From Oscillospiraceae bacterium (GTDB lineage: Bacteria > Bacillota > Clostridia > Oscillospirales > Ruminococcaceae): a stretch of DNA of 17,796 bases. Below the pieces are notes generated by a model. It was given only the letters and a program-made list of their open reading frames with translations, had not been told where the DNA came from and ran no database searches. Of this stretch, positions 7,592 through 13,735 are shown piece by piece (the stretch's first letter is position 1; every line of letters begins with the position of its first letter). The DNA is taken from assembly GCA_003512525.1 (NCBI GenBank), contig DOQG01000045.1, positions 4,804-22,599 of the forward strand, written 5' to 3'. The position numbers and the translations under genes are program-made.

Positions 7592-8470
7592 ATGTTCAGA
7601 GCAACGCTTTCTTACCTTAAACGCATACTCGGAGATAAGTCGTTTTATATATGCCTGTTGCTGATATTTGCAATATGCTTTACGGCTTCTGCCGACTATG
7701 ACTTCGACAAAAATCAGTCCTTGTCGGTCTGGGATCTGATTATCGACACACAGCGGATATATACCGGCAATATCAGCTTCAGCGCCTGTGTGGTGTCCGG
7801 GCTTAAGGGCGGCAGCTGGCTGAATATGTTTCTGCCGTTGCTTTTGCCTCTGTGCTTTGTAAATGCGCTGTGCGATGACAAAAGCTCAGGCTTTACCCGC
7901 TATGAAGTTATACGCACAGGCTATCGCAGACTTAAAAGTGCAAAGTATGTTTCGGCTGTGCTCGCAAGCGGCATATGCTGTCTTATCGGGTATTGCCTTT
8001 ATGTGCTTGTTGTGCTGATAAGGTTTCCGCATATAGAAGCTTATGATGCCGAAAGACTTTCTTACGTACTGACCGGTATTCAGATGAGCCTTTTTGACAG
8101 CGTGGGGATAGCAGGAGTATATCTTGTCAATATGCTCGATATGCTTATCTACGGGATAGTAATGTCACTATTCTCGTTGATAGTGACGGCGTATACTGAA
8201 AACAAGTATCTTATATGCTGTATCCCGTTTATGGTCGCTTATTGCCTGACACAGCTCGGCTCATGGCTTACAGGACTTGCCATGCAGGATCCCTGTAACA
8301 CAGACGAAGTGCTCCTGACAATAGGCAATACAGCTTCTCCGCTTGCGGCGAACGGTATAGTTTCGGGCGCAAGCGGCGTTACACTTGTCTGCTATTACGG
8401 AGTGCTTATACTGCTTTCGTTTGCGGTATATGTATTTTTCGGAAAGGGCGGTGCGGATAAAGGTGCATAA
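7592..8470 (+). CDS. ABC-2-type transporter permease 1
   Basis: Integral membrane subunit of 292 residues with about six hydrophobic segments: near residues 20-38; 77-93; one around ASGICCLIGYCLYVLVVL; one around MLDMLIYGIVMSLFSLIV; one around YLICCIPFMVAYCL; and a last one around YGVLILLSFAVYVFF. There is no ATPase motif. Layout and length match the ABC-2 / BcrB-NukE-like permeases. The start is ATG 7592, one base after the lipoprotein B stop; an upstream in-frame start would lie inside lipoprotein B and is rejected. It overlaps permease 2 by 8 bp. It is expected to pair with permease 2 and the ATPase at 9335 as an exporter. The first 15-17 codons are also present, as a remnant, at 5277. Confidence 0.85.
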   Translation: MFRATLSYLKRILGDKSFYICLLLIFAICFTASADYDFDKNQSLSVWDLIIDTQRIYTGNISFSACVVSGLKGGSWLNMFLPLLLPLCFVNALCDDKSSGFTRYEVIRTGYRRLKSAKYVSAVLASGICCLIGYCLYVLVVLIRFPHIEAYDAERLSYVLTGIQMSLFDSVGIAGVYLVNMLDMLIYGIVMSLFSLIVTAYTENKYLICCIPFMVAYCLTQLGSWLTGLAMQDPCNTDEVLLTIGNTASPLAANGIVSGASGVTLVCYYGVLILLSFAVYVFFGKGGADKGA

Positions 8471-9335
8471 ACAGATCAGCCTTTCAAAGATGTGGTCGGT
8501 CGCAAGGTGCGAATACATAAAGTGGATAACCAATCCCAGAAATATAGTTGTAATAGTACTGCTTATATTTATAAAGACGCTTTTCATCGATACGCTTGCA
8601 CAGCGCGCAGACAGGTACGGCAGTCCGATGAATGTGCTTGAGCCGTTTATAGCGGTCGGCAACTCGTGGGTAGCGGTGCTTTTACTGCCGTCGGTGTTCC
8701 TTGTGCTTATGAGCGATTTCCCGAAGTTTGACGGCAACTCGCTTTTCGTTATCTGCAGGAGCGGAAAGCTGAACTGGCTGTACGGTCAGATGTTATTTGC
8801 TGTTATGGCGGTAATAAGCTATATAGCTGTTGTATTTCTTGCAGTTGTGGGAATGTCTGTCGGGAACACGGTGCTCGGTTCATCGTGGAGTGAAGCTGCA
8901 AGATTTTATGCGGCAAAGTTTCCCGATGAAATGAATACTTTCGCTACTCTGCTGTTGCCTGAAAATCTGTATAATCAGCTTGACCCCATATGTACTATTG
9001 TACACACGTTGGTACTCATCATATTATACCTTTTTCTTTTGTCGCTTGTGCTCCTTATTTGCAGGATATCATCAGGTAAAATGACAGGTATGTTCATATG
9101 TACCGCGGTCATAGCCCTCGGAGTGGCCACCTGCGCACTGCGCAGTGATCTGATGTGGCTGTTTCCTATGGGTAATTCCATAATATGGATGCACTACACG
9201 GAGATAATCCGTGAACCGATAAAGCCGATATGGTATTCCTACGTTTATTTCGCCGTTATGGCTCTGTTGCTTATATTTATGAGCACATTGAGAGCAAGAC
9301 GATTGAGCGTATCACTTCTTCCGGAGGAAAGCTGA
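8463..9335 (+). CDS. ABC-2-type transporter permease 2
   Basis: Second membrane subunit, 290 residues, about six hydrophobic segments, among them NIVVIVLLIFIKTLF, WVAVLLLPSVFLVLM, VLIILYLFLLSLVLLIC and YFAVMALLLIFMSTL. The start is taken as GTG 8463 within the end of permease 1 (gtgcataa), with GGAAAGGGCGG about 11 nt upstream; ATG 8490 is possible but has no ribosome site. It overlaps the ATPase start (tgatg at 9333-9337), so all three transporter genes are translationally linked. Sequence similarity to permease 1 is not obvious by eye, as is usual for the two membrane subunits of LanEG/BcrBC-like exporters. The direction of transport is inferred from the family. Confidence 0.83.
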   Translation: MHKQISLSKMWSVARCEYIKWITNPRNIVVIVLLIFIKTLFIDTLAQRADRYGSPMNVLEPFIAVGNSWVAVLLLPSVFLVLMSDFPKFDGNSLFVICRSGKLNWLYGQMLFAVMAVISYIAVVFLAVVGMSVGNTVLGSSWSEAARFYAAKFPDEMNTFATLLLPENLYNQLDPICTIVHTLVLIILYLFLLSLVLLICRISSGKMTGMFICTAVIALGVATCALRSDLMWLFPMGNSIIWMHYTEIIREPIKPIWYSYVYFAVMALLLIFMSTLRARRLSVSLLPEES

Positions 9336-9967
9336 TGATCAATACAGAAAATCTTTCACTGATGATAAACAAAACGGAGATACTCCGTGATATAACAATA
9401 TCTTTTGATAAAGGGAAAATACACGGGCTTATAGGGCGCAACGGAAGCGGCAAGACTATGCTGATGAAATGTATATGCGGATTTGTTCGTGCAACCTCAG
9501 GCAAGGTAACGGTAGCGGGCAAGGAGATAGGCAAGGACTGTGATTTTCCCGAAAGTACGGGAGTTATAATAGAAACGCCCGGCTTTATCCCGTATTATTC
9601 AGGGTATAAGAATCTGAAGATTCTTGCCGACCTCGGCGCAAAAGCAGACAAAGAGGATATATGCAATGCTATGCGCACGGTGGGTCTTTCCCCCGAGCTT
9701 AAACGCCATGTGAAAAAATATTCGCTCGGTATGCGTCAGAGGCTAGGACTTGCACAGGCTATAATGGAAGACCCAGACCTGCTTATCCTTGACGAGCCGA
9801 TGAATGGGCTTGACAAGGACGGCGTTGCGGATATGCGCCGCTATCTGCTTGATCTCAAGGCAAGGGGCAAGACTATAATCATTGCCTCGCACAGTGCGGA
9901 AGATATTGAGGTGCTGTGCGACACCGTATGTGAAATGGATAAGGGCAGGTTGAGCGTGATAAGATAA
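9335..9967 (+). CDS. ABC transporter ATP-binding protein, BcrA/LanF type
   Basis: Cytoplasmic ATPase of 210 residues driving the exporter formed by the two preceding permeases. Motifs seen: Walker A GRNGSGKT (34-41), signature SLGMRQR (130-136) in place of LSGGQ, Walker B LLILDEP (149-155), D-loop NGLD (157-160) and switch His186. At the Q-loop position the sequence is GVIIETPGF, so Glu80 stands where Gln is usual. An E-loop of this kind is known from lantibiotic-immunity ATPases (LanF/NukF) and the bacitracin exporter BcrA. The start is ATG 9335, overlapping the permease 2 stop, with GGAGGAAAG just upstream. It is somewhat short for the subfamily and lacks a long C-terminal extension. It is the last gene of the operon, followed by a strong terminator. 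Confidence 0.93.
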   Translation: MINTENLSLMINKTEILRDITISFDKGKIHGLIGRNGSGKTMLMKCICGFVRATSGKVTVAGKEIGKDCDFPESTGVIIETPGFIPYYSGYKNLKILADLGAKADKEDICNAMRTVGLSPELKRHVKKYSLGMRQRLGLAQAIMEDPDLLILDEPMNGLDKDGVADMRRYLLDLKARGKTIIIASHSAEDIEVLCDTVCEMDKGRLSVIR

Positions 9968-9985
9968 TAACCGTCCGAACAGGAT

Positions 9986-10022
9986 AACCGCCGCAGATTT
10001 TTAAAACCTGCGGCGGTTTTTT
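9986..10022 (+). terminator. Terminator of the ABC operon
   Basis: An 11-bp stem, AACCGCCGCAG / CTGCGGCGGTT, with an 11-nt A/T loop, followed immediately by a run of Ts (10017-10022). It lies 18 bp after the ATPase stop. Confidence 0.93.
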
Positions 10023-10111
10023 GCGTTGTATTGAAAATTTAGGGCAAAAGTTGCAAAAAAATTAGGTAGGAGATATAAAATCGTCCTTGCTTTTACTTAT
10101 ATCGTAAATTG

Positions 10112-10154
10112 AATAAAAGACACCGCCGTGGAGCAGTAACTCTGCGGCGGTATC
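10112..10154 (-). terminator. Terminator of the XRE regulator gene
   Basis: Reading the minus strand, GATACCGCCG pairs with CGGCGGTGTC (10 bp with one G-U) around a 16-nt loop, and TTTTATT follows. It begins 1 bp beyond the regulator's stop codon. The stretch between this and the ABC operon terminator (10023-10111) shows no gene. Confidence 0.85.
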
Positions 10155-10155
10155 T

Positions 10156-10488
10156 TTATTTGATCATATCTATAACAGAACTGAGTGTATCTTTTACAGC
10201 CTGCTTTTCATTATCGGAAAGCTGTGTTATTTTGTCCGAAAGTATCCCGATAGGCGAAAGGGAGCTGTCAGATGTCAGAGGGTGACGGCTTGAGGAAATT
10301 CCTGCGATGTAATCAAGGCTGACATTATAATACTTAGCAAGCAGGACTGCGCGCTCAAGCGGTATTTCCGCTTTACCCGATTCGTATTTTCCGTAGTGCT
10401 GTGCAGATGTGCCGAGATAGTCGGCTATCTCCTGCTGTGTCTTGTCCGCGTCCTCGCGCAGATCGCGTAATCTTTGATAATGTGCCAT
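10156..10488 (-). CDS. XRE-family helix-turn-helix regulator
   Basis: DNA-binding protein of 110 residues. The N-terminal 65 residues are a classic Cro/CI-type helix-turn-helix (TQQEIADYLGTSAQHYGKYE, about residues 17-36, then PLERAVLLAKYYNVSLDYIA); a short linker and a C-terminal helix (about 88-110) may serve dimerisation. ATG 10488 is chosen because AGGAGG lies 8 nt upstream; the GTG two codons earlier is too close to that ribosome site. It is transcribed divergently from the surface protein at 10626, with -35 boxes overlapping and a large dyad over the shared region, so autoregulation together with control of the neighbour is likely. No protease or sensor domain is present, so the inducing signal is unknown. 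Confidence 0.9.
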   Translation of the reverse strand: MAHYQRLRDLREDADKTQQEIADYLGTSAQHYGKYESGKAEIPLERAVLLAKYYNVSLDYIAGISSSRHPLTSDSSLSPIGILSDKITQLSDNEKQAVKDTLSSVIDMIK

Positions 10489-10512
10489 ACTCACCCCTCC
10501 TGTACAGATTTT

Positions 10513-10540
10513 ATCATATCAGATTGAAAATTGTTGACAA
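10513..10540 (-). promoter_or_regulatory. Promoter of the XRE regulator
   Basis: On the minus strand, TTGTCA (10535-10540), a 16-bp spacer and TATGAT (10513-10518). The -35 box overlaps that of the divergent promoter by five bases, so RNA polymerase should occupy only one at a time. Confidence 0.65.
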
Positions 10541-10562
10541 AAGTGTCTGAAAAGATTATAAT
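10534..10562 (+). promoter_or_regulatory. Promoter of the Cys-repeat surface protein
   Basis: TTGACA (10534-10539), 17 bp, TATAAT (10557-10562): a full consensus sigma-A promoter, giving a leader of about 55 nt. Such a strong core promoter suggests that control is by repression. Confidence 0.87.
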
Positions 10563-10600
10563 ATAATTATAATCAGTCTGATTAGACACGTTTATGTGTC
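10543..10600. promoter_or_regulatory. Candidate XRE operator dyad
   Basis: Nested inverted repeats: GTGTCTGA (10543-10550) faces TTAGACAC (10582-10589), and inside them ATTATAA faces TTATAAT around the -10 box. GTCT-GATT-AGAC (10576-10587) is itself palindromic, and GACAC / GTGTC (10585-10600) gives a further half-site pair. The repeated half-site GTGTC(T) therefore occurs at three spots covering the spacer, -10 and start site of the plus-strand promoter. Binding by the neighbouring XRE protein is inferred. Confidence 0.5.
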
Positions 10601-10625
10601 GGAATGAGTTAAATAGGAGGTTTTT

Positions 10626-12080
10626 ATGAAAATCAAAACAATGTTTAAAGCGGTATTGTCGCTTGCGGTCTGCCTAATGGCAATGTTGGTAATTTCAGTT
10701 GCGGTAAGCGCAGACGAATATGAAGAAATAGAAATGGATGTTTCTGTATCTAGTTCTGCAAAATACAATAAGTATCAAATCGACATTCCGTATGATGGAC
10801 ATATAATATTGCAATTTGATATAGCTTGTGAATATAACTATCAAACAGTTATAGGATTCTTTGATTCTAATGGTGAAACAATTGGCGGTGATCCATATCA
10901 AGAAACAGGAGAGGGTTATTATTGGATGGGAAAATACGAAACGTATGTTAATAAAGTAACAGAAAAATCTGTAGGTGAAATCAGATATTATGATTTACCT
11001 AAGGGAAAATATTACATACAGTTAACATTATATGCCAGTGGTAGTTCAGAGATACCCGCAAGCGAAACGATTAAAATATCTCACGGGCATTCGTATTACG
11101 GTACAGTAACAAGCGAATCTACCTGTACCGAGAAAGGCTCAATAAAATACACCTGCGATTGCGGTGATTCTTATACGGAAGAAATACCGCTTAAATCCCA
11201 TAACGAAGTAACAGATCACGGAAAAGCGGCGACCTGTACCGAAACAGGTCTTACCGACGGTTCGCATTGTTCCGTCTGCCAAAAAGTACTTGTTGCGCAG
11301 TCCGAAATACCTAAAACAAATCACGAATACAACGAATCATATAAGGTGGTAAAAGACGCTACCTGTACCGAGAAGGGCACAATAAGATATTACTGTGTCT
11401 GCGGAAAAGCAAAAGATGAAGAAATACCGTTGACCGAGCATGAAGCGGTCATAGATGAGGCTGTTGCCGCAACCTGTACTAAAGAGGGAAAAACACAGGG
11501 TTCGCATTGCGGTGTTTGTAATACAGTAATCATACCACAGGAAAGTGTTCCGAAAGCGGATCATATCCCCGTCACAGATAAGGCAGTCGCCGCAACCTGT
11601 ATAAAAGAAGGAAAAACAGAAGGCTCTCATTGTGAAATTTGTGACACGGTGATCAAACCGCAGGAGACTGTTCCCAAAGCCGATCATACTCCTGTTGCGG
11701 ATAAAGCGATCGCTCCCACTTGTATTAAATCCGGTAAAACAGAAGGCAGCCACTGCTCTGTATGCAAAAAAGTACTTAAAGAGCAGGAAACGGTAGCAGC
11801 AACCGGCAAGCATACTCTTAAACATATTGCAGAGAAAAAAGCAACAGAAAGTTCTTCTGCCGTGCAGGAGCATTGGAAATGTTCTGTTTGCGGACAATTA
11901 TTCGCCGATGAAAAAGGCTTGACAGCTTTAAGCCGGACACCGGTCAAAGACGAAAGCCCGCTTATGATGATAATAGGAATATCCGTAGGCGCATTGTTGC
12001 TGATAGGCGGAGCTGTTACGGCGATTATAATATCGAAAAAGAGATCCGGTAAAAATAACGATATAACAGGTAGCGAATAA
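10626..12080 (+). CDS. Membrane-anchored surface protein with Cys-rich repeats
   Basis: A 484-residue exported protein. Layout: signal peptide about 1-28 (ending VAVSADE); a beta-rich domain about 30-150 resembling bacterial pre-peptidase C-terminal (PPC) domains (IDIPYDGHIILQFDIA ... YYDLPKGKYYIQL); then about seven repeats of 39-42 residues (153 to about 435), each starting with His, carrying ATCTE-G and a C-x-C or C-x-x-C pair and ending EIP/SVP; finally a membrane helix (about 446-470) and a short basic tail. No LPxTG is seen. Repeats of this kind occur in Clostridia surface proteins; metal binding or extracellular cross-linking is conjecture. The N-terminal domain is visibly more AT-rich than the repeats, hinting at a domain acquired separately. 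AGGAGG precedes ATG 10626. Probably controlled by the divergent XRE protein. Confidence 0.87.
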   Translation: MKIKTMFKAVLSLAVCLMAMLVISVAVSADEYEEIEMDVSVSSSAKYNKYQIDIPYDGHIILQFDIACEYNYQTVIGFFDSNGETIGGDPYQETGEGYYWMGKYETYVNKVTEKSVGEIRYYDLPKGKYYIQLTLYASGSSEIPASETIKISHGHSYYGTVTSESTCTEKGSIKYTCDCGDSYTEEIPLKSHNEVTDHGKAATCTETGLTDGSHCSVCQKVLVAQSEIPKTNHEYNESYKVVKDATCTEKGTIRYYCVCGKAKDEEIPLTEHEAVIDEAVAATCTKEGKTQGSHCGVCNTVIIPQESVPKADHIPVTDKAVAATCIKEGKTEGSHCEICDTVIKPQETVPKADHTPVADKAIAPTCIKSGKTEGSHCSVCKKVLKEQETVAATGKHTLKHIAEKKATESSSAVQEHWKCSVCGQLFADEKGLTALSRTPVKDESPLMMIIGISVGALLLIGGAVTAIIISKKRSGKNNDITGSE

Positions 12081-12086
12081 TGCAAA

Positions 12087-12122
12087 AACGCCGCCTTGAC
12101 AGGACGTTCCCGGCGGTGTTTT
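12087..12122 (+). terminator. Terminator of the surface protein gene
   Basis: AACGCCGCC pairs with GGCGGTGTT (one G-U) around a 16-nt loop, followed by TTTTC. It begins 6 bp after the stop codon. Confidence 0.85.
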
Positions 12123-12202
12123 CATATCATCTCCACTCCGCCTGAATGCAGGCACCCATATCGTGACATACTGATATAAAGTCAGCCTTTATCGAAAAAA
12201 TA

Positions 12203-12339
12203 AAATCTCTCGTAATGAAATCCGAAATCTGTCGGGTTGAAAATCAGAAATCACTCGTAATGAAAACACAAAATCTCTCGGGTTGAAAAGCCGAAATCTA
12301 TCGTAATGATATTGCAAAATCTATCGTAATGTGTTATAT
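12203..12339 (+). repeat. Array of six direct repeats of 22-23 bp with two alternating cores
   Basis: Units start at 12203, 12225, 12248, 12271, 12294 and 12317 (spacings 22, 23, 23, 23, 23). All share AAATCnNTCG; units 1, 3, 5 and 6 continue TAATG, and units 2 and 4 continue GGTTGA, giving the pattern A-B-A-B-A-A. The last 7-8 bases of each unit vary. The sixth unit forms the spacer of the ATPase gene's promoter. Unit ends are not unique and no unit is flanked by spacers of CRISPR size. The layout looks like tandem binding sites for a regulator or initiator-type protein. Confidence 0.9.
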
Positions 12340-12340
12340 T
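12312..12340 (+). promoter_or_regulatory. Promoter of the DUF4143 ATPase gene
   Basis: TTGCAA (12312-12317), 17 bp, TATATT (12335-12340). Repeat unit 6 (from 12317) fills the spacer, so anything binding the array would interfere with or assist RNA polymerase. The leader would be only about 20-25 nt. Confidence 0.65.
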
Positions 12341-12369
12341 ATTTATACAGCTTACGAAAGGAGCGGAAT

Positions 12370-13644
12370 ATGCGTAACGATAAATACAGACCCAGACTGA
12401 TAGATAAGAAAATAGACGAATACCTTAAGGCGTTCGGAGCGGTGTGCGTTGAGGGTGCTAAGTGGTGCGGCAAGACGTGGACATCGGCGTTTCACGCTGA
12501 AAGTCAAATATTGATAGGCAACCCCGAAAATAACTTTCAGAACAGAAAGCTTGCCGAAATGTCGCCCGAACTCATACTCGGCGGTGAAACTCCCCGACTT
12601 ATAGATGAATGGCAGGAAGTGCCGCCGATATGGGATGCTGTGCGTTATGAGGTTGATAAACGTGCCGAAAAGGGACAGTTTATATTAACAGGCTCGGCAA
12701 CGCCTAACCACAAAGGCATTATGCACAGCGGCGCAGGCAGGATAGCCAAGATAAGAATGCGTCCGATGTCGCTGTATGAATCGGGTGATTCGTCGGGTAA
12801 AATATCTCTTAAAAGTATAGCGGACGGCACAATGCAGGCTGAAATGACCGGAGAAGTGGAGCTTATGGAGCTTTTCCACCTTATAGTCAGAGGCGGCTGG
12901 CCGGGTAATATAAGCATTCCGCTGAAACACGCAATGCTAATTCCCGATGAATATCTGAATGCGGTTATAGATGACGATGCGTTCCGCATAGACGGCGTGA
13001 AGCGGAATACTCAGAAAATGCGACTTTTGCTTAAATCGCTTGCGAGAAATGAAAGCACGACCGCAACGAATAAAAAGCTGAAAAACGATATATCTCAGAC
13101 GGATAACGAGGATATCAGCGTTGACACGGTAGCCGAATATCTTGATATATTCGAGCGGCTTTTCATTACCGATAATCAGTTGCCGTTTTCGTCAAATATA
13201 CGCTCATCGGTTCGGGTAAAACAGGCGGTAAAGCGGCATTTTGTCGATCCGTCGCTTGCGTGTGCATTGCTTGGCGCTACTCCCGAAAGACTGCTTGGTG
13301 ATCTTGAATGCGCCGGCTTTATGTTTGAGGCGCTTTGCGAGCGTGACCTGAGGATATATGCCGATGTAAACGATGGTGTGCTGTATCACTATCAGGACTA
13401 TTCGGGCAAGGAAATTGATGCCGTTATAGAATATCCGGACGGTGAGTGGCTCGCAATAGAAATCAAGCTCGGCGCAAATCAGATAGATGCCGCCGCCGAA
13501 AATCTTATATCAATAAGCAATGCCATAAAAAGTGAAAATGGCAGAGCACCGAAAGCGTTATGCGTCGTATGCGGCCTGTCAAACGCCGCCTACAAGCGCC
13601 CTGACGGCGTATACGTCGTCCCAATCACCGCCCTGAAAGACTAA
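12370..13644 (+). CDS. AAA-type ATPase with DUF4143 C-terminal domain
   Basis: A 424-residue ATP-binding protein of the AAA_14/DUF4143 family, common in gut anaerobes but of uncertain cellular role. Visible: Walker A GAKWCGKT (29-36), Walker B LIDEWQ (77-82, Asp79/Glu80), a sensor-like FILTGSATP after it, and the family's RPMSLYESG motif. The C-terminal part has GKEIDAVIE (Asp350) followed by AIEIKLG (Glu364, Lys366), a D...ExK pattern as in PD-(D/E)XK nucleases; nuclease activity is unproven. The start is ATG 12370 with AAAGGAG 6 nt upstream; the frame extends to 12331 but without a ribosome site. The gene stands alone behind a six-unit repeat array and ends at a terminator shared with the convergent trpB-like gene. 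A link to DNA repeats or transfer is speculation. Confidence 0.9.
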   Translation: MRNDKYRPRLIDKKIDEYLKAFGAVCVEGAKWCGKTWTSAFHAESQILIGNPENNFQNRKLAEMSPELILGGETPRLIDEWQEVPPIWDAVRYEVDKRAEKGQFILTGSATPNHKGIMHSGAGRIAKIRMRPMSLYESGDSSGKISLKSIADGTMQAEMTGEVELMELFHLIVRGGWPGNISIPLKHAMLIPDEYLNAVIDDDAFRIDGVKRNTQKMRLLLKSLARNESTTATNKKLKNDISQTDNEDISVDTVAEYLDIFERLFITDNQLPFSSNIRSSVRVKQAVKRHFVDPSLACALLGATPERLLGDLECAGFMFEALCERDLRIYADVNDGVLYHYQDYSGKEIDAVIEYPDGEWLAIEIKLGANQIDAAAENLISISNAIKSENGRAPKALCVVCGLSNAAYKRPDGVYVVPITALKD

Positions 13645-13665
13645 AATACCGACCAAATAAGAAAC

Positions 13666-13696
13666 ACCGCCGGAATATCACTCCCGGCGGTATTTT
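13666..13696. terminator. Bidirectional terminator between convergent genes
   Basis: The 8-bp stem ACCGCCGG / CCGGCGGT has a 10-nt loop. ATTTTC follows on the plus strand; the minus-strand reading has GTTTCTTATT after the stem. It serves the DUF4143 gene and probably the trpB-like gene. Confidence 0.8.
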
Positions 13697-13735
13697 CATA
13701 TATCAAGTTTTATGAAGGACAATAGTATTATATGC

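Larger units (their letters stand above)
3361..7645 (+). repeat. Ancient tandem duplication: rmuC tail - small protein - lipoprotein - permease start
   Basis: Two direct copies lie head to tail. Copy 1 (3361 to about 5338) and copy 2 (5352 to about 7645) each run from the rmuC 3' end, through its terminator, a promoter and a small secreted-protein gene, to a lipoprotein gene and the first codons of an ABC permease. The offset is 1991 bp up to the start of the small gene, 2333 bp at the lipoprotein start (342 bp are missing from copy 1) and 2315 bp at the permease ATG (lipoprotein A is six codons longer). The first 410 bp differ at only about 17 sites by eye, whereas the lipoproteins are only about two-thirds identical. 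The duplication edges lie inside rmuC and inside permease 1. Confidence 0.9.

Noticed and set aside
3361..7645. Insertion sequence or phage activity as the cause of the duplication
   Set aside because: No transposase, integrase, terminal inverted repeats or target-site duplications are visible; the edges fall inside coding genes, as in an unequal recombination event.
11337..11897. A 186-codon minus-strand ORF
   Set aside because: It is a shadow of the Cys-repeat region; its own repeats merely mirror those of the plus-strand gene.
12203..12339. CRISPR array
   Set aside because: Units are directly abutting with a period of 22-23 bp; there are no unique spacers of 30 or so bases and no cas genes nearby.
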